Positions 39,809-47,002 of a stretch of DNA of 64,000 bases are shown in pieces. Under the pieces are notes generated by a model, which was given only the letters and a program-made list of their open reading frames with translations, was not told where the DNA came from and searched no databases. The position numbers were made by a program, and so were the translations under genes. The first letter of the stretch is position 1. Each line of letters starts with the position of its first letter. The stretch is from a virus. Location: IMG/VR virus record IMGVR_UViG_3300046167_000825, positions 62,001-126,000 of that record. One strand, given 5' to 3'.

Positions 39809-40117
39809 ATGATGAACCTAGAATTATCAGACAGAGAGCAAATGTTGTTGGAAAGTGTCTTACGGATGGTATTGAGTGACCTATTAGATGGCGACCCAAT
39901 GGTAGTTGAGGATTACACAGCCGTTCTCACAAATCTGAACAATGGGGTTTTTGGGGAGAAGCAATATAAGTTTGATGACCCCAATGATTGGATGACGACC
40001 CTCCTTGATTTACGCACTCTCTTAGATCGCCTCAATCCAGAGTGGGTTGAGATATGTAAAGAACGAGGTGTTGAATCATACATCGAAGAAGATTCTGATT
40101 ACGAGCCTCTTGATTAA
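39809..40117 (+). CDS. hypothetical protein, 102 aa
   Basis: Two adjacent ATGs (39809, 39812) follow AAAGGAG. Acidic, all-helical protein (LSDREQMLLESVLRMVLSDL, later LDLRTLLDRLNPEWVEICKE). No known domain or membrane segment. Confidence 0.6.
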   Translation: MMNLELSDREQMLLESVLRMVLSDLLDGDPMVVEDYTAVLTNLNNGVFGEKQYKFDDPNDWMTTLLDLRTLLDRLNPEWVEICKERGVESYIEEDSDYEPLD

Positions 40118-40129
40118 GGTTGTGCTGAT

Positions 40130-40321
40130 ATGTTGAAAAAGTTTTTAGAGAGAATCGGTTTTGTTATAGGTCACCCTAGAACCTTGTCCCACAAAGAGAA
40201 TAACCTCTTGAGGGAAGAGGGCTTGATGTCATCATGTGAGGTCGCTTGGGAATCTTTCGACTGCAAACATTGGTTTATACGGAACAACAAAACCAGTGAA
40301 ATGCGAGTGGTGACCAAATGA
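40130..40321 (+). CDS. hypothetical protein, 63 aa
   Basis: Small protein with helical start (MLKKFLERIGFVIGHPRTLS) and a C-terminal strand pattern (VAWESFDCKHWFIRNNKTSE). Weak ribosome site. The stop overlaps the next ATG. No family recognised. Confidence 0.55.
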   Translation: MLKKFLERIGFVIGHPRTLSHKENNLLREEGLMSSCEVAWESFDCKHWFIRNNKTSEMRVVTK

Positions 40322-40560
40322 TTATCAATATATTTCTGACATTGATAGCGATGGTGTTTCTGACGACAGTTTTCTTTGAGGCATTGACCCCTTTGTTTGA
40401 GATGTTTTTCCCAAAAACAGTCACTCAATGGGGGCTGAGGAAGAAACGGATAGAACTGAACAAGATAGAGCAAGAGAACTTGCTTCTAGGACAGAAGAAA
40501 GAAGCCATCCAGAAACAGAAAGCCTTAGAAGATTTTCTTCGGGAACATAACCTTTCATAA
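40318..40560 (+). CDS. small membrane-anchored coiled-coil protein
   Basis: 80 residues. Residues 2-32 are hydrophobic (IINIFLTLIAMVFLTTVFFE), followed by a charged helix with heptads (RIELNKIEQENLLLGQKKEA). The layout is an N-terminal membrane anchor with a cytoplasmic or periplasmic coiled coil, similar in shape to spanin or Rz-like proteins, but no signature confirms that. Starts in an ATGA overlap. Confidence 0.6.
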   Translation: MIINIFLTLIAMVFLTTVFFEALTPLFEMFFPKTVTQWGLRKKRIELNKIEQENLLLGQKKEAIQKQKALEDFLREHNLS

Positions 40561-40574
40561 CATACGGACAGATA

Positions 40575-40886
40575 ATGATTATCACAATAGGTAGGAAGCC
40601 TTTCAAGGGTGCAGTAGTGGACAATGTGAAAGACAACGCTTGTGGTGGGTTAAACATCAATGAAACCCGTATTGGAACAGAGGGAGGTCGAACCAACAAA
40701 GGGGGCTATCAAGATTCTTTTGTGGGAGGCACAGTGGATTACAAAACCTCTGGGGTTGAAACCGATCTCACACCGAAAGGGAGATGGGCTGCGAATGTGA
40801 TAATCAATACTGCTTCTTCTCGGGCTTTAGATGAACAAAGTGGGGGTACTGTTGCAAGCAGATATTTCAAAAAGGTGGGCAAATGA
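40575..40886 (+). CDS. free-standing methyltransferase middle module, second copy
   Basis: 103 residues. MIITIGRKPFKGAVVDNVKD, then CGGLNINETRIG, then GRWAANVIINTASSRAL and DEQSGGTVASRYFKK. It is paralogous to 37109-37537 and to the middle of the methyltransferase at 28286. DEQSGG and SRYF are hallmark strings of the recognition part of phage amino-methyltransferases. Catalytic and SAM-binding parts are missing. Ends in an ATGA overlap with the PLD-like gene. Confidence 0.72.
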   Translation: MIITIGRKPFKGAVVDNVKDNACGGLNINETRIGTEGGRTNKGGYQDSFVGGTVDYKTSGVETDLTPKGRWAANVIINTASSRALDEQSGGTVASRYFKKVGK

Positions 40887-41656
40887 AGAATCTTAATGAG
40901 GGTTTGTTGTCTGGACATGCGAGTCGGTCATTCCAGTGTGAAGTGGAAGCCCATTTTCGTGACTTGGAAGAAGTTTTGGTCAATGAGATACAGCAACACG
41001 ATATCATCTTAGGTTGTGTCGCTTGGGTTAGTTCGCCAAAGGTCGTGGAAGCACTTGCTGGTAAAACCACTTGCTTGATTGTCGATAGGAAGTTCCCCCG
41101 ATTGAATAAGAACATGAAAGAGATGTACCAGTTGCTTCAAATGAATGACAAATCACCGATTTATCGGATGTTGAAAAACGGACATGGGTGGGATGAATAC
41201 TTCTGTTATTCCAATGGGGGTAAGACATTGCCGTACACGATGTATGGAGATTGGAACTTTGAGTCGGGCATGTACTATGTCGATGGAGGACACTTCCGAT
41301 ATATGCACCACAAGTTCCTCTTGATGCTCAAAGAAAAGGGTCAGTGTTCTTGTGGGAAAATCCTTTATGAACCGACAGTGTGGACGGGGTCATATAACTT
41401 CACGAAGAACGCCAAGACTGGATTGGAGAACGCTATGATTATCCGAAACAACGGAGTGGGTGCTTCCTATCTAGGGGAGTTCCTTGAAGTTTTCCACAAC
41501 CACGCTCTCCAATTGAATATCCTCGATTGGGAAACTATGGAAAAAACGGGTTGGAAGGAAACAGATAGTGGGTATCCTATGCCATTATGTCGTCTTCATA
41601 ACTATTTCCCATTGGGTTGGTTCGATAGTTGTGGGTACGAATCAGAGGAGATTTAG
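40883..41656 (+). CDS. phospholipase D-like nuclease (single variant HKD motif)
   Basis: 257 residues. RYMHHKFLLMLKEKG (H142, K144) followed by VWTGSYNFTKNAKTGLENAM (TGSYNFT 168-174, E182) is the PLDc_2 pattern. Members cut or join phosphodiester bonds in DNA, RNA or lipids through a His nucleophile. The Asp of HxK-x4-D is replaced by Leu, and only one motif is present, so a dimer would be needed. A cysteine pair (CSCGK, 155-158) sits between the motif halves. Likely a DNA/RNA nuclease in the phage replication operon. Confidence 0.72.
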   Translation: MKNLNEGLLSGHASRSFQCEVEAHFRDLEEVLVNEIQQHDIILGCVAWVSSPKVVEALAGKTTCLIVDRKFPRLNKNMKEMYQLLQMNDKSPIYRMLKNGHGWDEYFCYSNGGKTLPYTMYGDWNFESGMYYVDGGHFRYMHHKFLLMLKEKGQCSCGKILYEPTVWTGSYNFTKNAKTGLENAMIIRNNGVGASYLGEFLEVFHNHALQLNILDWETMEKTGWKETDSGYPMPLCRLHNYFPLGWFDSCGYESEEI

Positions 41657-41657
41657 T

Positions 41658-41834
41658 ATGCCGATTTATGAATATAAATGTAAAGAGTGTAAGGTCAAAA
41701 AAGAAGAACTACAAGGTTTTGATGACCCAGCCCCAAAGTGTGAGAAGTGTGAGAAAGAAATGGTGCGACTTATCTCTCAGACCTCTTTTCAGTTGAAAGG
41801 GGGTGGTTGGTACAAGGATGGATATCAAAAATGA
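41658..41834 (+). CDS. FmdB-type zinc ribbon protein
   Basis: 58 residues from the ATG at 41658 (site GAGGAG). MPIYEYKCKECKVKKEELQG, then PKCEKCEKEMVRLIS, is the FmdB/CxxC-CxxC regulatory zinc ribbon. Such proteins are common in bacteria and phages and have been linked to transcription control, though the molecular role is unclear. Overlaps the next gene as ATGA. Confidence 0.85.
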   Translation: MPIYEYKCKECKVKKEELQGFDDPAPKCEKCEKEMVRLISQTSFQLKGGGWYKDGYQK

Positions 41835-42445
41835 TCACAGTTGCTCGCAAACCCGTAGAAACCTACCGCACTCTCCTCATTGATCCTCCTTGGAAGATGT
41901 GTTCGGGGGGGAGTACAACCATCAACCCTAAGTTTAAGTATCCTTTACAGAAACAAAAAGATATCGTGGCTACGGTCAAGGGTTGGTTAAAAGAGTATCC
42001 AGTGGCAGAAGAAGCCCATTGTTATATTTGGGGGATAAACTCTTTTTCAACTGGGGGTTCAAGAGGCTTGCTTGATACGATTGACCTCTGTGAACAGATT
42101 GGGTTCAAACCCGTCACTTTCTTGGTTTGGACTAAACCACAAGGGAATCCAACCCCTTATGGGCTAAGGAATACCGAACTGTGCTTGTTTGGGGCGAAAT
42201 GGCGAAATGGTCAGAGTGATAGAGTTATGTACAAGGCAAAGAAAGATTCTGAGAGTGTTGTCGGTCGGGGCTTAACCTCTTCTGTTGATTTCATTCATGC
42301 TTCTCGGAGAGAACATAGCCGAAAGCCTCTTGAGTTCTATGACTTGATTGAGCAACGCTCCAATGGCCCCTATCTTGAATTGTATTCAAGGTCTAAAAGA
42401 TTTAATTGGACATGTGTTGGTAATGAAGTGGGGAAATATGTTTGA
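41831..42445 (+). CDS. MT-A70 family DNA adenine-N6 methyltransferase
   Basis: 204 residues from the ATG at 41831, which overlaps the FmdB stop; upstream in-frame ATGs lie in that gene. YRTLLIDPPWKM contains the catalytic DPPW (18-21). HCYIWGINSFS, PVTFLVWTKPQGNPTPYGLR and NTELCLFGAK follow the MT-A70 order, ending with ASRREHSRKPLEFYDLIEQR and the SAM-site-like YLELYSR. It transfers a methyl group to adenine N6 in DNA (or RNA in the eukaryotic branch). It is independent of the DPPY-type methyltransferases at 24761-29980. Confidence 0.85.
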   Translation: MITVARKPVETYRTLLIDPPWKMCSGGSTTINPKFKYPLQKQKDIVATVKGWLKEYPVAEEAHCYIWGINSFSTGGSRGLLDTIDLCEQIGFKPVTFLVWTKPQGNPTPYGLRNTELCLFGAKWRNGQSDRVMYKAKKDSESVVGRGLTSSVDFIHASRREHSRKPLEFYDLIEQRSNGPYLELYSRSKRFNWTCVGNEVGKYV

Positions 42446-42935
42446 GGGTTTATTAAAGGGTTCGATGGCAATGTCTGTCGGCTGTACAAAGAGTGGTAAG
42501 ACCAAATATCTTTCTGAGTTACACTCTCGGATGGTGTTGAAGAAGCAAGTGTGTGGTTATTTCCAAGCGAAGAAGGGTGAGAAGGGTTTCTATGTGTCTG
42601 AACCTTCTCAGATATTTGAACGAGGGAAGAATCTCCCAATTTTGTTGATTGATAACATCCACTTGATGTCACCAGAGGTCACAGAAATCCTAACCATTCT
42701 GAAGATATCCAAACAGTTGTATGTCACCAGTGAGGAGATCACCCCTTATGGGTTGGCTTATCCTCATGTGGGGAAACTCCTTTGTCACGCAGACCAAGTG
42801 ACAAAACTTTCTGCCGTTTGTACGAAATGTGGAGCAGATGCTCGGTACACTTATGTGAAGGCAAAGAAAGATAACGAAAAGCAAATCAAAGTAGAGCCAA
42901 GATGCTTCACCCATTGGCAAAAGAGGACATTATGA
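42438..42935 (+). CDS. thymidine-kinase-like protein with altered active site
   Basis: 165 residues from the ATG at 42438 (site GTGGGGA), overlapping the previous gene by 8 bases. Walker A is VGCTKSGKTKYL (14-22). LLIDNIHLM (about 70-77) occupies the place of the usual IDEaQF motif, so the catalytic Glu is replaced by Asn. ITPYGLAYPHVGKLLCHADQ and KLSAVCTKCGADARYTY match the lasso and zinc region, with C128, C131, C156 and H159 as likely zinc ligands. Shorter than typical type II thymidine kinases (~190). Activity may be lost or changed. Confidence 0.7.
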   Translation: MFEGLLKGSMAMSVGCTKSGKTKYLSELHSRMVLKKQVCGYFQAKKGEKGFYVSEPSQIFERGKNLPILLIDNIHLMSPEVTEILTILKISKQLYVTSEEITPYGLAYPHVGKLLCHADQVTKLSAVCTKCGADARYTYVKAKKDNEKQIKVEPRCFTHWQKRTL

Positions 42936-43126
42936 GAAACATACTTTTGTGGGGGGCGATTCCAATGTTGTACCTTCTTATACAGAGTGCTAGGATTGGG
43001 TCAGTCCATTACACCGCGAATATAGATTGTGACAGTCTGAAAGGCGACCGTCAATCCTTTATTGTGTGTTCTAGGAAAAAAAGAGTGGCACAACGAAATA
43101 TGAAGAGGTTCTGGGATGGATATTGA
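42932..43126 (+). CDS. small membrane protein, 64 aa
   Basis: Starts in an ATGA overlap with the kinase-like gene. One hydrophobic segment near the N-terminus (ILLWGAIPMLYLLIQSA, about 4-20) and a basic tail (CSRKKRVAQRNMKRFWDGY). An anchored, possibly exported small protein; no family recognised. Overlaps the next gene by 11 bases. Confidence 0.6.
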   Translation: MRNILLWGAIPMLYLLIQSARIGSVHYTANIDCDSLKGDRQSFIVCSRKKRVAQRNMKRFWDGY

Positions 43127-43985
43127 ATCTAAAATGAAAAATCTCACCCAACAGTTGGTGGCACAAAATCCCGAACTAGGTGCAGTTCTTAAACAAGTTG
43201 AGGGGAAGGGCTTCGAGGAACAAGTCGAGGCGTTAGTTCCAGTGCTCATGGGGATATCCAAGAATCTTGATTTGGCTTCACTGATGGATGCCAATGATAT
43301 CATTTACACCAATGAACAAGGCACGGAAAGGTTGAATCCCAAATACGAAGCCTATCTTGCAGAGAGACTTCAATTCGATGGGGATATTCCCGAACTCCGA
43401 ACTGAGAATCTTCCGAGAGGGAATAAACCAGCCGTTCCCGTGAGTACTCAATCGAAGAATCCCACGATGATTGGGTCGCAGTTGGAACAAGCCTCTGAGA
43501 AAATACTAGATCAGTTTCGGTCGAGCAGTTCAACGGCTTTAACAAAGACGGATGACCCAGAAGATTATCAAAGGGGTCAATTGCCAGTCGCTCAAACAGT
43601 TGAAGGTTTGTCTGCAAAGGAGTACTTCGCTTTGACTCCCGTTGAGAAAAAAGAACACACTTGGAGGTTCATCTCCACCACGCAAGGGAGAGTGTCTGCT
43701 GTCCCCGTCATTGCTGATGTTCTATTAGAGATGTTTGCGAAGAAGAAACATGCGATTTATTACGGGAAGGGGTCAGAGATGGTTCGGGAACACACTTGGA
43801 CATTGAGTCTAGTGGATGGAGCGAACTCCACACAGAGCAACTTCTCTTACATTGATATCGTGGCGAGGTCATTCGTCCGTGACTTTGAGGCTGGTGTGAA
43901 AGGGAAATCCTTCACGATTGACCCAATAAATAGAGTGGCTGATCGGCTATTCGGTTGGAAGATAACCATTTGGGATCGATCATAG
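43116..43985 (+). CDS. hypothetical protein, 289 aa
   Basis: Helical start (MKNLTQQLVAQNPELGAVLK), a Pro/Ser/Gln-rich middle (about 100-165), then a structured C-terminal domain (EKKEHTWRFISTTQGRVSAV; HAIYYGKGSEMVREHTWTL; FVRDFEAGVKGKSFTI). Several Trp and His residues, no Walker or metal motif. It is the last gene of the operon starting at 37821; the next promoter overlaps its end. Unknown function. Confidence 0.6.
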   Translation: MDIESKMKNLTQQLVAQNPELGAVLKQVEGKGFEEQVEALVPVLMGISKNLDLASLMDANDIIYTNEQGTERLNPKYEAYLAERLQFDGDIPELRTENLPRGNKPAVPVSTQSKNPTMIGSQLEQASEKILDQFRSSSSTALTKTDDPEDYQRGQLPVAQTVEGLSAKEYFALTPVEKKEHTWRFISTTQGRVSAVPVIADVLLEMFAKKKHAIYYGKGSEMVREHTWTLSLVDGANSTQSNFSYIDIVARSFVRDFEAGVKGKSFTIDPINRVADRLFGWKITIWDRS

Positions 43986-44001
43986 ATTCTTTATTCGTAT
44001 A
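43972..44001 (+). promoter_or_regulatory. phage promoter-like element
   Basis: GGGATCGA, 15 bases, TCGTATA, 38 bases before the ATG at 44039. Confidence 0.7.
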
Positions 44002-44038
44002 GAAAGTGTCAGTAACAACAAACACATTGGAGAACTAA

Positions 44039-44350
44039 ATGACACAAATCTACGAAATACTTGAAGCAATAAAAGCAAACACGAATCACATTGTCGTGAT
44101 GACCCCCTCAGAAGATGAGAGTCGCATTATCGTCAATGAATTGCGAACTGCCCAAACTTTTGCTGGACACGGTCGAGTGTTCTTCAAGGACAATACAAGA
44201 ATCTCTATCATCACCGCGGGGGATACCTACGATGAAGGTGTCACGGACTATTCTCTTTTGCACTGGGCTTGGTATAATCAACCAGAAGCAAACAAAATGA
44301 AAAAGGCACAACAATGGGAAGCGAAGGCGAAGGAAATCCTCACGAAGTAA
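44039..44350 (+). CDS. hypothetical protein, 103 aa
   Basis: First gene behind its own promoter, site TTGGAGA. Begins as MTQIYEILEAIKANTNHIVV, then TPSEDESRIIVNELR, and has a strand pattern ISIITAGDTYDEGV. The order of beta strand, Ser/Glu loop and helix loosely recalls P-loop-less ATPase halves, but no Walker A is present. The helical tail is basic. Overlaps the next gene by 37 bases. Confidence 0.6.
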   Translation: MTQIYEILEAIKANTNHIVVMTPSEDESRIIVNELRTAQTFAGHGRVFFKDNTRISIITAGDTYDEGVTDYSLLHWAWYNQPEANKMKKAQQWEAKAKEILTK

Positions 44351-44751
44351 AAAGACTTTACACTGTGATATTGAAGGGAGGCACTTCTTTTGAAGTTGGT
44401 ATTCCTTATTCGGGGGCTGTGGCACATGATGGTGTTCACAGCCTTCATCATATCTACTGCACGAGTGAAACACTGGATATGATTTTATCTCTAGGGGCTA
44501 CCTCCTCTACGGTATATCACGAGAGTGAGAATGAAGAACAGCGAGCCGAGAGGAAGTTGCTCCACCGAGAAGACTTACAGAAGGTGTTCCCAACATCCGA
44601 GTGTGGTTCTTGTTTTTGGTTCGACCTCTCCACCAAGAATCTGTGTGGGGCTATCGACTGGGAGGATGAACGAAAAAAAGCCTCTTTGGAGTTTCACAAA
44701 GAGGCTATCGGTTCTCTACACAAGTGTCCTATTAGGTCAGAGGCACTGTGA
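44314..44751 (+). CDS. hypothetical protein with cysteine cluster
   Basis: 145 residues starting inside the previous gene (site AAAGGC). VKRLYTVILKGGTSFEVGIP is beta-rich; CGSCFWFDLSTKNLCGAI and a later C form a likely metal site, similar to the Fe-S or zinc-type 'C-x2-C-x-F ... C' found in small phage proteins. The 3' end overlaps the convergent gene at 44732 by 20 bases and contains that operon's terminator on the opposite strand. Confidence 0.6.
   Translation: MGSEGEGNPHEVKRLYTVILKGGTSFEVGIPYSGAVAHDGVHSLHHIYCTSETLDMILSLGATSSTVYHESENEEQRAERKLLHREDLQKVFPTSECGSCFWFDLSTKNLCGAIDWEDERKKASLEFHKEAIGSLHKCPIRSEAL
44673..44706 (-). terminator. intrinsic terminator of the minus-strand operon
   Basis: On the minus strand, AGCCTCTTTG (44706-44697) pairs perfectly with CAAAGAGGCT (44688-44679) across an 8-base loop, followed by seven T residues (44679-44673). 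It lies 26 bases past the stop of the leftward gene 44732-45526 and inside the coding region of the convergent gene. Confidence 0.85.
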
Positions 44752-45526
44752 GGATACCATCGTCAATGACAAGTCTGAGGGTTTTATTCTCATCGAGGTA
44801 AAACTCTAGTTCGTCACTGAGGTGAGCATGGACATCATATTCAGAGGCATACCACCAATGAACAGCGTGTCGTGAGGAAACTTTATCCCATGCCTTATGG
44901 TAGGGCGTGAAATCTTTCTTTTCAAGATAAGCAAAGACAAAGAGTAAATCAATCCAATAGAACTGTTCTGCCATTTCGGGTTCAAGTTCCCAAACACCAG
45001 CGTTGTGTTGTTCCATACGATAGAGGGCTGCATCAATCTCAGCCATAGAGGAACGCAAACGAAAGAGGGTTTCCCAATCAATATCAAGGAACATTGCCCC
45101 CCTCGCCATGAGCCGAGCGTACTCCTTACTCTTATTCACGAGATACCAACCGATAGTAGCGTATGCCAATTGGAATTGTTTATACACTGTCGGTTTCTCG
45201 AACCAACGGAACATCTTCTTCCCAAAGGTCGTGACAAGGTCACCCTCTGGAGGTTGACTCTCTTTCCATTCAGCGAACAACTTAAACAACTTGAGTGGGT
45301 CTGTTTGTCTAGTGATTGAAGGGTTTGCGGCATGGAACGCAGACATTGTGTACTGAGAATCCTTTCGGATGGTTTCCGAGAGGATTCTCCGAGACCAAAA
45401 GATGATCTCAGAAAAGGGTAGATGCTCAATGCCTTCAGCCAACCAAATGGGGTCGGGTTTTTGACCCGAAAAAACAGCCATAAAATCGGTAGTGTTCTGT
45501 GGGGGTGGTGGGTAAATATCAAACAT
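44732..45526 (-). CDS. hypothetical protein, 264 aa
   Basis: Reads leftward behind its own promoter element (45555-45584), site AAAGGAG. Helical, Trp- and aromatic-rich (IWLAEGIEHLPFSEIIFWSR; FGKKMFRWFEKPTVYKQFQL; MAEQFYWIDLLFVFAYLEK). The last ~25 residues (LEFYLDENKTLRLVIDDGIL) form a short beta unit. No family recognised. It ends in a convergent overlap with 44314-44751 and has a strong terminator. Confidence 0.65.
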   Translation of the reverse strand: MFDIYPPPPQNTTDFMAVFSGQKPDPIWLAEGIEHLPFSEIIFWSRRILSETIRKDSQYTMSAFHAANPSITRQTDPLKLFKLFAEWKESQPPEGDLVTTFGKKMFRWFEKPTVYKQFQLAYATIGWYLVNKSKEYARLMARGAMFLDIDWETLFRLRSSMAEIDAALYRMEQHNAGVWELEPEMAEQFYWIDLLFVFAYLEKKDFTPYHKAWDKVSSRHAVHWWYASEYDVHAHLSDELEFYLDENKTLRLVIDDGILTVPLT

Positions 45527-45554
45527 TTGTGTCTCCTTTTATGATTTCATCTTA

Positions 45555-45584
45555 TATACGGAAAGAGAACACGTTCACGATCCC
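45555..45584 (-). promoter_or_regulatory. phage promoter-like element (exact consensus, minus strand)
   Basis: On the minus strand GGGATCGT, 15 bases, CCGTATA, 29 bases before the ATG at 45526. The upstream box overlaps the last codons of the gene 45575-46378. Confidence 0.75.
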
Positions 45585-46378
45585 ACTCTCTTTGCCCACT
45601 TCTTATTGGGGCAAGAGGCACAAGGTTGGACACAAGCCTTTTTCACACGATCCTTCTCCTCAGAAACCATAATCCCAGCACCATAATTAGCAGACATCAC
45701 GGCACAATTGAATAATCCTCCCGTGTAACGACCATCGGAGTTATGACAGTAACCAAAGATTTGACCGTCATCCCTAACCCGTAAACGAGCACCCACTGCC
45801 AAAGGTTGATCATGAACCAAAGCCCAACGGTGTGCATCGTAGAAAGTCGGCTTGGAGGTGTGATCATATACCGTGTGACCACGCAAGAAAGCCATATTCA
45901 AAATGTCTATGACCTCCAGTTCATCTTCTGTGAAACCAACCCAACCTTCGGAAAGGGTTTCTTCTGGCTCAGAATCGGGGTTGTGCGACCAATCAACGAC
46001 TTCTGACTCCTCCTCTAGTTCTAGTTCAGTGGGTTCTACACAAAGGGTCTTATCGTCCGATTCTGAGGCTTCTTGTACTTCTAGTTCTAGTTCAGAGGGC
46101 TTCCAGTATTCTCTACCACCCTCCGATTTCTGAAGTGTCAGCAAGCCCATTTCTTGGACTCTCTCACAGACGGCATCCCACTTGTCGCTTGAAAGACGGG
46201 AAATACCGTAGTACTTCGTGACGACTCTTTTCCACTCTGAGTTGTCTTTGCTCTTACGACCGAGACCACTTTTCAGTGTTCCTACATATTGGGAAACAAC
46301 ATTGAAAAGGGCTTGGCACGCTCCATCGAGGGTTTTTTCTTCTGAGGGTTGTATGAAAGTTGATAGTATGTCACTCAT
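45575..46378 (-). CDS. hypothetical protein with acidic centre and C-terminal Cys cluster
   Basis: 267 residues, leftward, site AAGGAG, start in an ATGA overlap with the previous gene. The N-terminal ~95 residues are helical (DKWDAVCERVQEMGLLTLQK), perhaps a winged-helix. Residues 96-150 are Glu/Ser-rich. The C-terminal part (GARLRVRDDGQIFGYCHNSD, then RVKKACVQPCASCPNKKW) carries four Cys residues in a zinc-like arrangement. Function unknown; the helical plus zinc layout could suit a DNA-binding regulator. Confidence 0.6.
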   Translation of the reverse strand: MSDILSTFIQPSEEKTLDGACQALFNVVSQYVGTLKSGLGRKSKDNSEWKRVVTKYYGISRLSSDKWDAVCERVQEMGLLTLQKSEGGREYWKPSELELEVQEASESDDKTLCVEPTELELEEESEVVDWSHNPDSEPEETLSEGWVGFTEDELEVIDILNMAFLRGHTVYDHTSKPTFYDAHRWALVHDQPLAVGARLRVRDDGQIFGYCHNSDGRYTGGLFNCAVMSANYGAGIMVSEEKDRVKKACVQPCASCPNKKWAKRVGS

Positions 46379-46863
46379 TGTGCATTCTCCTTATATTGAT
46401 CAAACCATTTGGGTGTGGGGGTGTGTTTCCAAGTGGGTATCAACCCATTCTTAAAAATCTTATTTGCTATATAATATTGATAGGAAGCGTGGGGGTTGTC
46501 TAGTTTCCATTTCACATCCATTGCCAGAACGAAAGGAGTCCTATCACCCAACAAAGGCACGAGAGCCTTCGCACACTCTTTAATTACAAGATGCGACTTG
46601 TGAATCTTACCATACCGTCTAGTGTATTCTTCACCAAGACCGTTGCCGTAAGCGATAACCCACTCCCAGTTCCCCAAACTCTCTCTTGCCCACTTGGTAC
46701 AAGGGTGGTTCTTGTGGGTGGGTTTATAAGGTGCTTCAAGCCCCCAGAGGTGAAGGTTGGTGCAAAGTATTTGAGCAACTTCTAGTGGCATTTTGATTGC
46801 GTGTGCCTCACATGACTCCCGTGCTGAGATTAAGGGGTCTTCATTGACAGCAAATAAGTTCAT
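46375..46863 (-). CDS. conserved phage/bacterial protein of unknown function
   Basis: 162 residues from the ATG at 46863 (site AAGGAGAG); the longer frame to 46923 would start before the promoter's -10 box. MNLFAVNEDPLISARESCEA, HAIKMPLEVAQILCT, then YKPTHKNHPCTKWARESLGN and EEYTRRYGKIHKS follow a conserved family pattern I know from many phages: His/Lys near 'KHxxKM', then THxNHPC, then EYTxRYGKxHKS. I am not aware of a firmly established activity. The conserved His, Cys, Arg and Tyr residues suggest an enzyme. Confidence 0.7.
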   Translation of the reverse strand: MNLFAVNEDPLISARESCEAHAIKMPLEVAQILCTNLHLWGLEAPYKPTHKNHPCTKWARESLGNWEWVIAYGNGLGEEYTRRYGKIHKSHLVIKECAKALVPLLGDRTPFVLAMDVKWKLDNPHASYQYYIANKIFKNGLIPTWKHTPTPKWFDQYKENAQ

Positions 46864-46891
46864 TGTTCTCTCCTTGTTTATTGGAAACATT

Positions 46892-46921
46892 GATACGGAG
46901 AAATCTATTGTGAGCGATCCC
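46892..46921 (-). promoter_or_regulatory. phage promoter-like element (minus strand)
   Basis: On the minus strand GGGATCGC, 15 bases, CCGTATC, 29 bases before the ATG at 46863. It stands back to back with the plus-strand copy at 46943. Confidence 0.7.
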
Positions 46922-46942
46922 ACACCTCTTTCTTATTTAAGT

Positions 46943-46972
46943 GCGGTTGCATTTCCGTTTGACTTCCGTATA
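46943..46972 (+). promoter_or_regulatory. phage promoter-like element for the Rad52-like gene
   Basis: GCGGTTGC, 15 bases, CCGTATA, 31 bases before the ATG at 47003. The upstream box departs from consensus at three positions, and 21 bases separate it from the divergent minus-strand element. Confidence 0.62.
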
Positions 46973-47002
46973 GAGAGTGTCACTAAAACACGAGGTATTA
47001 CA

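Noticed and set aside
46793-47002. Long N-terminal extension of the Rad52-like protein
   Set aside because: It would begin inside the divergent gene and cross both promoter elements; the ATG at 47003 has a ribosome site.
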